Shown here: positions 1 through 5,428 of the stretch, in pieces | Numbering within the stretch: position 1 is the stretch's first letter | How the letters are laid out: every line of letters starts with the position of its first letter | Source of the DNA: Lachnospiraceae bacterium UBA3820 | GTDB lineage: Bacteria > Bacillota > Clostridia > Lachnospirales > Lachnospiraceae | Reading direction: 5' to 3' | Length of the DNA: 6,553 nucleotides | NCBI GenBank assembly: GCA_002369325.1 | Contig: DFDU01000053.1 | Location: forward strand, 1 to 6,553 | The notes under the pieces: generated by a model | Databases searched by the model: none | The model's input: only the letters and a program-made list of their open reading frames with translations | What the model was told of the DNA's origin: nothing | Program-made: the position numbers and the translations under genes

Positions 1-486
1 AGGAAGTCCCTCCTGATCTGCAGTAAATCTGATGGTCTGTCCCTCAAGGCCAAGACTGTTACCGTTTGCATCCTTCATATCCGCAAAATCGGTAGATACA
101 GTAGCATCATTAGTAGCCGTATATGTCTTATCTCCACTCTTGATATTGGCACCAGTAAGGTATGCTGATGAAGCTATCTGCTTAACGGATACCGTATGAG
201 TACCATTGGTGGTGCCCGAACCGGCTGTCACAGAAACTTTACTTTCATCACTAAGTGTAGTCTTTTTCTTGCTATAGGTACTTGGCATCCTGAAAGTGTT
301 CAAATCATTCTTATAAAAATTATATAATTTTGTATTAAGATCCTGCCAGGCTTCTTTTTTCCATTCGGCTTTTTGTTTGTCTTTTATTGCCTGATTGACT
401 TTTGTCGAACTTGCATTTACCAGCTCTTTAACCATGCTTTCAGTGTCAAGTCCTGATGCAAGACCGGTCATTCTTACTCTAGCCAT
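1..486 (-). CDS. fliD: FliD, flagellar filament cap protein, N-terminal part (3' end outside the window)
   Basis: FliD caps the distal end of the filament and helps exported flagellin fold into place. The frame is open from ATG at 486 to the left edge, giving 162 codons, so only the N-terminal part is visible. The start reads MARVRMTGLASGLDTESMV; the GLASGLDTESMVKELV segment (residues 8-23) is the hallmark of the FliD N-terminal domain. It is followed by a charged helix (about residues 24-65, with KKEAWQDLNTKLYNFY) typical of the FliD D0-D1 coiled coil, then a Thr/Ser/Gly-rich beta region from about residue 75. AAAGGAG at 494-500 lies 7 nt upstream of the ATG and supports this start. The gene begins 26 nt after the flaG stop, so the two are very likely co-transcribed. 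Identity is secure from the N-terminal motif; the C-terminal domain cannot be judged. Confidence 0.93.
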   Translation of the reverse strand, partial: MARVRMTGLASGLDTESMVKELVNASSTKVNQAIKDKQKAEWKKEAWQDLNTKLYNFYKNDLNTFRMPSTYSKKKTTLSDESKVSVTAGSGTTNGTHTVSVKQIASSAYLTGANIKSGDKTYTATNDATVSTDFADMKDANGNSLGLEGQTIRFTADQEGLP

Positions 487-512
487 GTAATCACTCCTTT
501 CTTAATACAAAA

Positions 513-959
513 TTACCTCTTCTCGTCAACCATAAGACCCGCAAGTTCCCATGCCTTTGCAAGCATATCCAGAGCTTTTTCAGGCGGAATCTCACGTATA
601 ATCTCATCAGTATCGCTATCCCTTACCGTAATTGATATACGGTTTGTATCATCATGATACTTAAAGCTGCAGTTTGTATGTCTCATAGCAATCTTCTTGT
701 TAAGACTGTCAACTGCCGATTTAATTTTTTCGGTAGGAATTTCTTTTCCGTCAGTTTGAACAGCAGCCTCATCCTGCCTTTTCTTTTCCTGCTCAGAATT
801 CGAACTATATCCCATACCCTTTTCTTCAGCCTGCGGTATAGCATTTTCCACCTTAACCTGGCTACCGCCGGATGTCGATACAGTTATATCCGCACTTGGC
901 TGGCTGGTTCTTGGTGTATAACCGCTTCCCACCGCACTTCTGATTCCTTCAATTGCCAT
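513..959 (-). CDS. flaG: FlaG family flagellar protein
   Basis: FlaG proteins are small flagellar proteins encoded next to fliD; loss of FlaG in some bacteria alters filament length, but the molecular role is poorly defined. The product is 148 aa from ATG at 959. Residues 1-70 are polar, Ser/Thr/Glu-rich and probably disordered. Residues 74-146 form the FlaG domain: a helix (VDSLNKKIAM), a beta stretch (SFKYHDDTNRISITVRD), then the diagnostic segment EIIREIPPEKALDMLAKAWE and the end GLMVDEKR. An in-frame ATG at 974 would add five residues, but it lies inside the Shine-Dalgarno sequence GGAGGTGG (965-972), whose GGAGG is 8 nt before ATG 959, so 959 is the better start. The gene lies downstream of csrA and upstream of fliD, and is probably driven by its own sigma-D promoter and leader. 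It is somewhat longer than many FlaG proteins because of the N-terminal extension. Confidence 0.9.
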   Translation of the reverse strand: MAIEGIRSAVGSGYTPRTSQPSADITVSTSGGSQVKVENAIPQAEEKGMGYSSNSEQEKKRQDEAAVQTDGKEIPTEKIKSAVDSLNKKIAMRHTNCSFKYHDDTNRISITVRDSDTDEIIREIPPEKALDMLAKAWELAGLMVDEKR

Positions 960-964
960 TTCTT

Positions 965-974
965 CCACCTCCAT
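965..974 (-). promoter_or_regulatory. flaG ribosome binding site overlapping a CsrA-type AUGGA motif
   Basis: The minus strand reads ATGGAGGTGG here, with GGAGG 8 nt upstream of the flaG ATG at 959. It is a strong Shine-Dalgarno site and it decides between the two in-frame ATGs (974 and 959). The same bases contain AUGGA (974-970), which fits the ANGGA core bound by CsrA. Any Shine-Dalgarno site tends to contain GGA, so on its own this is weak evidence of CsrA control; it gains weight from the AUGGA hairpin loop upstream. Confidence 0.75.
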
Positions 975-981
975 GTGTTTT

Positions 982-1009
982 TCTACGGTATTTTTAATAT
1001 TTCCGTAGA
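982..1009 (-). promoter_or_regulatory. Second hairpin of the flaG leader
   Basis: TCTACGG (1009-1003) and CCGTAGA (988-982) form a perfect 7-bp stem around a 14-nt A/T-rich loop. In transcript orientation the stem is followed by AAAAACACATGG and not by a U-tract, so it is not an intrinsic terminator. It sits directly before the flaG Shine-Dalgarno site. ACGGA (1006-1002), at the stem-loop border, is a further ANGGA match. A role in leader structure or CsrA binding is inference. Confidence 0.5.
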
Positions 1010-1016
1010 GAACCTA

Positions 1017-1044
1017 AGCCCGAGAATATCCATAATCTCAGGCT
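1017..1044 (-). promoter_or_regulatory. Leader hairpin with AUGGA in the loop, candidate CsrA binding site
   Basis: AGCCTGAGA (1044-1036) pairs with TCTCGGGCT (1025-1017) to make a 9-bp stem with one G-U pair. The 10-nt loop is UUAUGGAUAU, with AUGGA at 1033-1029. CsrA dimers are known to favour ANGGA, and especially GGAU, displayed in a hairpin loop; GGAUAU is one base off the GGAUGU of the in vitro selected consensus. No U-tract follows, so this is not a terminator. It lies between the putative sigma-D promoter and the flaG start, with csrA as the preceding gene. Structure and motif are seen in the sequence; CsrA binding is inference. Confidence 0.55.
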
Positions 1045-1067
1045 AATCGTCAATACTGCTACATCTT

Positions 1068-1095
1068 ATATCGTCAAGATATATATAAAAGTTTA
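1068..1095 (-). promoter_or_regulatory. Putative sigma-D (sigma-28) promoter for flaG-fliD
   Basis: TAAACTTT (1095-1088) is followed after 12 nt by GACGATAT (1075-1068). The flagellar sigma-28 consensus is about TAAA, 15 nt, then GCCGATAA or GCCGATAT. Here the -35 core is exact, the TAAA-to-G spacing is 16 nt, and the -10 differs at one position. Transcription would start near 1061, giving a leader of about 100 nt before flaG. Sigma-D control is expected for filament-stage genes such as fliD. An internal promoter would let flaG-fliD be expressed apart from the flgK-to-csrA genes. Confidence 0.6.
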
Positions 1096-1104
1096 CACTT
1101 TTAT
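1085..1104. repeat. Perfect 8-bp inverted repeat overlapping the flaG promoter -35
   Basis: On the plus strand, ATAAAAGT (1085-1092) and ACTTTTAT (1097-1104) are perfect inverted repeats around a 4-nt spacer, TTAC. The dyad covers the TAAA of the putative sigma-D promoter (1092-1095). It could be an operator, but it is AT-rich and such dyads arise by chance in DNA of this composition. No U-tract follows in either direction, so it is not a terminator. Confidence 0.45.
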
Positions 1105-1156
1105 TGCAAAATTGTCTATATTTTTTATCGCATTCGTTTTTAGCTTATAAAAATTT

Positions 1157-1372
1157 TTACAATAATTTTTTAAGGCTTTCAACATCAAGTGAGTTAACTG
1201 TTTCCTTATTAGCTTCCTGTATCTGTACATAGATTTCTTTTCTGTATACAGGTATGCTCTTTGGTGCGGAAATTCCTATCTTAATCTGCTCACCCTTTAT
1301 CTCGAGTATGCTGATTTCGATGTCGTTACCTATCATGATGGATTCGCCCTGTTTTCTTGAAAGTGCCAGCAT
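1157..1372 (-). CDS. csrA: CsrA, carbon storage / flagellin translational regulator
   Basis: CsrA is a small dimeric RNA-binding protein that represses translation by binding GGA motifs at Shine-Dalgarno sites; in Firmicutes its main known target is flagellin mRNA and its antagonist is FliW. From ATG at 1372 the product is 71 aa and starts MLALSRKQGESIMIGNDIEI, the classic CsrA opening. RNA-contact residues Leu4 and Arg6 are present, and the second site PVYRKEIY (41-48) keeps Val42 and Arg44. The core IKIGISAPKSIPVYRKEIYV is intact. A tail of about 20 residues (ETVNSLDVESLKKLL) follows, similar in length to other Firmicutes CsrA tails, where FliW contacts have been mapped. A GTG at 1381 would add three residues (M-S-S), but it overlaps the fliW stop region and leaves only about 2 nt after AAGGA; ATG 1372 matches the family N-terminus. 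One base separates it from fliW, which suggests translational coupling. Confidence 0.95.
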   Translation of the reverse strand: MLALSRKQGESIMIGNDIEISILEIKGEQIKIGISAPKSIPVYRKEIYVQIQEANKETVNSLDVESLKKLL

Positions 1373-1373
1373 A

Positions 1374-1838
1374 CTACTCACCTTCCTTTTTCTTAAGCTT
1401 TTCTACAAAATCATATACATTGAATCTTATATCGTAATCCTGATTTTCAACTATAACCTGCATAGCCTTTCCGTCCTTGGCATTTATTATAAACGGTGCT
1501 TTAAGGTTTGCAGTCACCTTAGTAATATCCGAAGGTATAGTCATACTTACAAGAATAAGCAAATCAGCATCTGCCGGGTTTCCTATTATCTTTGTAAGTT
1601 CGTCCTCGATAATCGGATTATACTCTCCGAGTATATCAAGCGGACTCACAACCGGAAGAGCCAAAAGCGGTTCATCCATAGATTGAAGCCAACTAATAGG
1701 AGATCTCTCCTCCTGATCCTTATCATATATTAAAGCAAATTTCTTGAAGTTTTCAAAGCCTATGATTCCCATAGGGAACTCGATAATCTTATCATCCTCA
1801 ATATCAACAGTTCCAAAAAATTTAGTTTCTGCTACCAT
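1374..1838 (-). CDS. fliW: FliW, flagellar assembly factor and CsrA antagonist
   Basis: FliW is a cytoplasmic protein that binds either flagellin or CsrA. When flagellin is secreted, free FliW sequesters CsrA and relieves repression of flagellin translation. The product is 154 aa, normal for the family. Family segments are clear: KIIEFPMGIIGFE (17-29), the hydrophobic core WLQSMDEPLLALPVVSP (50-66), and the C-terminal VTANLKAPFIINAKDGKAMQ (108-127) followed by VIVENQDYDIR. The end is Lys/Glu-rich. GAGGAGG (1853-1847) is 8 nt before ATG 1838 and fixes the start. It lies 53 nt after flgL and 1 nt before csrA, the usual fliW-csrA pairing of Bacillus and Clostridia, which independently supports both calls. 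Confidence 0.95.
   Translation of the reverse strand: MVAETKFFGTVDIEDDKIIEFPMGIIGFENFKKFALIYDKDQEERSPISWLQSMDEPLLALPVVSPLDILGEYNPIIEDELTKIIGNPADADLLILVSMTIPSDITKVTANLKAPFIINAKDGKAMQVIVENQDYDIRFNVYDFVEKLKKKEGE
1378..1387 (-). promoter_or_regulatory. csrA ribosome binding site inside the end of fliW
   Basis: The minus strand reads AGGAAGGTGA just before the fliW stop TAG (1376-1374). The AGGTGA part ends 5 nt before ATG 1372, and the whole stretch also encodes the last FliW codons. This position favours ATG 1372 over GTG 1381 as the csrA start, and means that ribosomes finishing fliW pass over the csrA initiation site. Confidence 0.7.
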
Positions 1839-1891
1839 CCCATTATCCTCCTCGCATGTTATTATTACATACTTATATAATACAACTAATC

Positions 1892-3427
1892 CTACAGATA
1901 ATCAAGCAAAGTCTTATCCATTACATTGCTCGTTGCGGCAAGTGCCGACTCATATACAAGGTTTGCTTCATTGAAATCGGTAACTATTTCTTCTGTTTCC
2001 ATATCTTCATTTTGAGATTTAAGTTCTTTAAACGAAGCATACTGTTCTTCAACTCTTGTCTTTACCATGGAAAGCTTTGTCATACGGCTTCCTATATCGG
2101 ACTGAACTGCCGATATTTCGGCAAGATAGTCCTGAAAATTAGTAATATTTCCGGAGAAGGTTTTTTGTAAGTTTTCTTTTTTTACAGCTATCTCTATATC
2201 AATCTCTTTAATCATTTTATTGATCTGTTCAACTGCCGCATCATCGGAAGAATATTGAGTATCTTCAAGCATCTTCTTAAGTTTTGCCTGAGAATCCTCA
2301 GCATCTTTTAAATCCTGAAGCGTATATATAAGATCGTTGATTCTGTTTCCGATTTTGGAAGAGATAAGGTCTTTTCCTTCAAGGTTGACCTTAATGCTCT
2401 GATTAAAGTTAACCTCATAATATATACCCTGTCCACCTTCAGGCTGTGTATAATCGACCGTCTTGACGGTTCCGTCCGGCTGATCGGTATACTGGGTACA
2501 GTCAAAATAATGTTCAGGTCTTAAATCATCCACGTCGAATTTAGTCTTGGCATACTTGACTTCTATATCTTCAGCCACCTTAAGGACATTATATACATCC
2601 TCACCGAAGATTATTTCTCCGGTTTCTTTAATTACATTTATCTCCCCGGGATTAACATCGTAATATGTATCGGACTGATCGGTCGGTTTAATATTTATGG
2701 TATATCCCGTAAGGTCTATATCATTTCCTGCCGCATCCTTCGCCGTAATGGATAAAACAGCATCACCCGCTTTATTGTTTTCTTCTATGCCTTCATATGC
2801 AAGATTAAGTCTGTATACCTGCTGCGGATCCGGCTGCTCGTAGGTTTTGGATCCGGACAAATAATCATCAACATCTTCAGCTTTAACCTCATTTACAACA
2901 ACCTTCTTCGTATCAAGCTCTTTGCCGTTTATATGCTGGGTTATGTCATATGAATATTTTGTAACATCATCCGTCTTTGTAAATGTAAGCGGTCTGTCAG
3001 TCTTATATCCGGAAAATATATATCTTCCCGCATATGTGGAATTTCCTTCCTCATATATCATATCCTGAAGCTCTTTTAACGCATCTATGATTGCACTTCT
3101 GTCCGTCGTACCGAACGAATCGGTCGAGCCCTGTACGCAATATTCGTTTATATCCTTAATACGTTTTACGATATTATCAAGCGAAGTATTTGAAATCTCG
3201 TACCACGAATTGGCATCAGGTATATTTTTGTCTTTATATTGTTCAAGCTGGCTTACGGTAGTTCTTAACTTAAGAGCTCTGACAGCAACTACAGGATCCT
3301 CAGATGCCTGTGATATCTTCTTTCCGGAAGTCATCTGCTTGGTTCTTCTGTCTACCTCAGTCATACTTCTTTGAAGATTTCTGACCGAATTATTTGAAAT
3401 CATCTGGTTGGTTATTCTCATTCCCAT
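1892..3427 (-). CDS. flgL: FlgL, hook-filament junction protein (long form)
   Basis: FlgL is the distal junction protein that joins FlgK to the flagellin filament; it is secreted by the flagellar export apparatus and has flagellin-like ends. The product is 511 aa. Residues 3-145 are a flagellin N-terminal domain: MRITNQMISNNSVRNLQ, then QMTSGKKISQASEDPV (31-46) and TYAGRYIFSGYKT (131-143). Residues 146-350 are a variable Asp/Thr/Tyr-rich beta region. Residues 358-425 look helical or coiled-coil. Residues 430-509 form the C-terminal flagellin-like helix, with SDIGSRMTKL and FNEANLVYESALAATSNVMD. Well-studied FlgL proteins are about 300 aa; the excess lies in the centre. The usual family start MRITN is at residue 3 (ATG 3421), but the ribosome site GGAGG is 7 nt from ATG 3427 and 13 nt from ATG 3421, so 3427 is preferred. 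It lies 88 nt after the second flgK. Confidence 0.93.
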   Translation of the reverse strand: MGMRITNQMISNNSVRNLQRSMTEVDRRTKQMTSGKKISQASEDPVVAVRALKLRTTVSQLEQYKDKNIPDANSWYEISNTSLDNIVKRIKDINEYCVQGSTDSFGTTDRSAIIDALKELQDMIYEEGNSTYAGRYIFSGYKTDRPLTFTKTDDVTKYSYDITQHINGKELDTKKVVVNEVKAEDVDDYLSGSKTYEQPDPQQVYRLNLAYEGIEENNKAGDAVLSITAKDAAGNDIDLTGYTINIKPTDQSDTYYDVNPGEINVIKETGEIIFGEDVYNVLKVAEDIEVKYAKTKFDVDDLRPEHYFDCTQYTDQPDGTVKTVDYTQPEGGQGIYYEVNFNQSIKVNLEGKDLISSKIGNRINDLIYTLQDLKDAEDSQAKLKKMLEDTQYSSDDAAVEQINKMIKEIDIEIAVKKENLQKTFSGNITNFQDYLAEISAVQSDIGSRMTKLSMVKTRVEEQYASFKELKSQNEDMETEEIVTDFNEANLVYESALAATSNVMDKTLLDYL

Positions 3428-3433
3428 ATTCTT

Positions 3434-3440
3434 ACCTCCC
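3434..3440 (-). promoter_or_regulatory. flgL ribosome binding site
   Basis: GGGAGGT (3440-3434) lies 6-7 nt before ATG 3427 and 12-13 nt before ATG 3421. The spacing favours the MGMRITN start over the more conventional MRITN start; the difference is two residues. Confidence 0.7.
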
Positions 3441-3515
3441 GCTATCTGTGCATATCACGGTCCGCTTTCATTCTATCATCATATGGCCAAATCACTGCCA
3501 ATCCGAATCTTCATG

Positions 3516-5384
3516 TTATCTGCCCGTATCGTTGATAAGCTTATCATATACCTCATTTAAAACCGATATAACCTTGGAAGCAAGATTATACAGATTTTCA
3601 AATTTTACCAGTTCAGATGCTTCTTCATTTGAATCAACGCCCGAAATGGAAAGTCTCTGGTTGCTTATAATGTATTTTATATCGTCCTGATTATTGGAAA
3701 ATGCTGTCATCTTTGATATATCAACCGCAAGGTTTGTAGTTACCGCCTGCATATATTGCGACACGGAACCCTGCTGGAACATTTTTACATCCGTAAGTCC
3801 GTAAGTAATTGCATCAACTATAGGCCTTTGTTCTATATTTCCCTGCTCTATATCTTCCTTATATGATACAACAACCTTTGCCGGTGATTCCTGCCATGCG
3901 GAATTAAGTTCCCAATTGAGGGCTGTTAATTTATAATAGCTTGAATCCGTCGAGCTCACCGTGCCGGTTCCGAGCATTGTATCTTTCAAAATATAATCAT
4001 TTCCGTAAGGATCAACTGCCGTGAACATATCAAGTCCGTCAACTCCGTCCGCATCAACACCGGATGTAGTAAGTTTATTCATATATTCCGAAAAGGTTCT
4101 TACCATCTCGTTTAATCTTGCCTGATAATACGGTATTCCTTTCGTTGAATTATATTCGCCAAGCTGTGCCACCGTTCCCACAACCGTATCAGGTACAACT
4201 GCGGCAACCTCGGCTCCGCTTCCATCCTTCATAGTCATATTCTGGAATGTGAAATTATTAAGATTATCGTTTTCATCATATTCGGCGGTCCATCCGTCGT
4301 ACATATATTCCTTTCCGTTAAGGGTTATGGTTCCCTGTGCCGGAACAGTTAAATTATATACATTAATTGCCTTTGGAAGTTCGACCGTAACGCTTGCCGG
4401 AGAATCTGTCTTTGAAGTAATACTACCCTTGAAAATCTCTCCGTTGTTACCGTCTCTGATGTTTATAAGTCCGTTAAGCTTACCTGTCGTTCTTGTAATC
4501 TGAAATTTTTCACCCGGAGTGCTGTCTGCATTTTTCCAGGCTATATCAACAAGACCTTCTACGTCACTCTGATTAACTCTTTCTTCACGTGGAACAACCA
4601 TAAGTTCATGGTATCCCATCTCATCAACCAATATGTTTCCGTTTATTCTGATGCTCATGGCTGATGCATCGGATTCAACAGCATCAAGGCCCGTTCCGAA
4701 CATTATCGAACGTTCCTCAACGTCCACATCAACATATTCAGCAAGCGTATCTATACATACGCCTCTTTGGTCACGTAAATCGTTGGCGCTTCCGCCTCTT
4801 AATTCTATCGTGATTATCTGCTGCGAAAGCTCATATATCTGTTTGGCAAGCGAATTGATCTCGCTTACGCCAAGCTCTATCTCATCATTTATTGATTTTT
4901 GTGAATTCTGGAAATTTGTCGCAAGCTCATTTATCATATCCGTAAATGAGTCAACCGTATTTGTAAATCCGATTCTTGCCGTATAATCCGAAGGATTATC
5001 CGATAAATCCTGAAGTGAATCCGAAAATCTGTTAAGCCATTCGGAATATCCCGCATTTCCGGTCATTTCATTCATATATGTTTCAAGCTGACTTAAGTCA
5101 TCTCTTTGTATTTCATATTGAGCACTCTTGGAAGTTGTATTCCAATACTTGCTGTCATAATAATTATTTCTTAATCTTTCAACCGAATGAGCTGTTACAC
5201 CGGTACCCATCATACCGTATGATTGCGACATTCTGAGAGCCTTAGATGCCGATGCCGATACCTGCTGCCTGGAATAGCCTTTGGTATTTGCATTGGATAC
5301 GTTATGTGAAGTTGTATTAAGGGCTGTCTGGAAATAGTTAAGTCCCGACAGGCCTGTATTAAGTCCCAAAAATGTTGATGGCAT
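3516..5384 (-). CDS. flgK: FlgK paralogue 2, hook-filament junction protein (complete)
   Basis: FlgK (HAP1) sits between hook and filament and is secreted by the flagellar export system. This complete copy has 622 aa. Residues 1-40 carry the rod/hook-type N-terminal motif: FLGLNTGLSGLNYFQTALNT, then HNVSNANTKGYSRQ. NDLRDQRGVCIDTLAEYVDV (201-220) matches the conserved FlgK NDLRDQRD region, with Gly at the usual final Asp. GKLNGLINIRDG (301-312) and GIPYYQARLNEMVRTF (416-431) are also FlgK-like. About residues 315-400 form a beta-rich insertion. The C-terminal helix (579-622) holds ISGVDSNEEASELVKFENLY, where most FlgK proteins have a LIKYQxAYxAAxR-like motif, so it is divergent. AAGGAG (5398-5393) is 8 nt before ATG 5384. 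It starts 44 nt after the preceding flgK and precedes flgL. Family assignment is firm; whether it replaces or complements the first FlgK is unknown. Confidence 0.92.
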   Translation of the reverse strand: MPSTFLGLNTGLSGLNYFQTALNTTSHNVSNANTKGYSRQQVSASASKALRMSQSYGMMGTGVTAHSVERLRNNYYDSKYWNTTSKSAQYEIQRDDLSQLETYMNEMTGNAGYSEWLNRFSDSLQDLSDNPSDYTARIGFTNTVDSFTDMINELATNFQNSQKSINDEIELGVSEINSLAKQIYELSQQIITIELRGGSANDLRDQRGVCIDTLAEYVDVDVEERSIMFGTGLDAVESDASAMSIRINGNILVDEMGYHELMVVPREERVNQSDVEGLVDIAWKNADSTPGEKFQITRTTGKLNGLINIRDGNNGEIFKGSITSKTDSPASVTVELPKAINVYNLTVPAQGTITLNGKEYMYDGWTAEYDENDNLNNFTFQNMTMKDGSGAEVAAVVPDTVVGTVAQLGEYNSTKGIPYYQARLNEMVRTFSEYMNKLTTSGVDADGVDGLDMFTAVDPYGNDYILKDTMLGTGTVSSTDSSYYKLTALNWELNSAWQESPAKVVVSYKEDIEQGNIEQRPIVDAITYGLTDVKMFQQGSVSQYMQAVTTNLAVDISKMTAFSNNQDDIKYIISNQRLSISGVDSNEEASELVKFENLYNLASKVISVLNEVYDKLINDTGR

Positions 5385-5428
5385 CTAAATCACTCCTTAC
5401 CGTATTAACACACACGTTATTTTAAAAT

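Noticed and set aside
982..1044. Intrinsic terminators between csrA and flaG
   Set aside because: Both hairpins lack a following U-tract on the minus strand, and the plus strand gives no terminator-like context either.
1025..1053. Sigma-A promoter from TTGACG at 1053 with a -10 near 1030
   Set aside because: The -10 candidate GATATT is poor, and the region is better explained by the leader hairpin downstream of the sigma-D match.
1142..1165. Near-palindrome TTGTAAAAATTTTTATAA at the csrA stop as a terminator
   Set aside because: It has no loop and no GC-rich stem; it is an A/T run that is palindromic by composition.
1839..1891. Promoter in the flgL-fliW gap (TTGTAT with TATAA-like boxes)
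   Set aside because: The boxes are not at workable spacing and the 53-nt gap is ordinary AT-rich operon spacer.
654..2170. Plus-strand open frames of up to 159 aa opposite flaG, csrA, fliW and flgL
   Set aside because: They are Ile/Leu/Phe/Ser-rich products of the antisense of real genes, lack recognisable domains, and lie opposite genes whose frames are secure.
3481..3514. Tiny minus-strand ORF starting ATG 3514 in the flgK2-flgL gap (11 codons)
   Set aside because: It has no ribosome site and is too short to support; it starts 1 nt after the flgK stop by chance.
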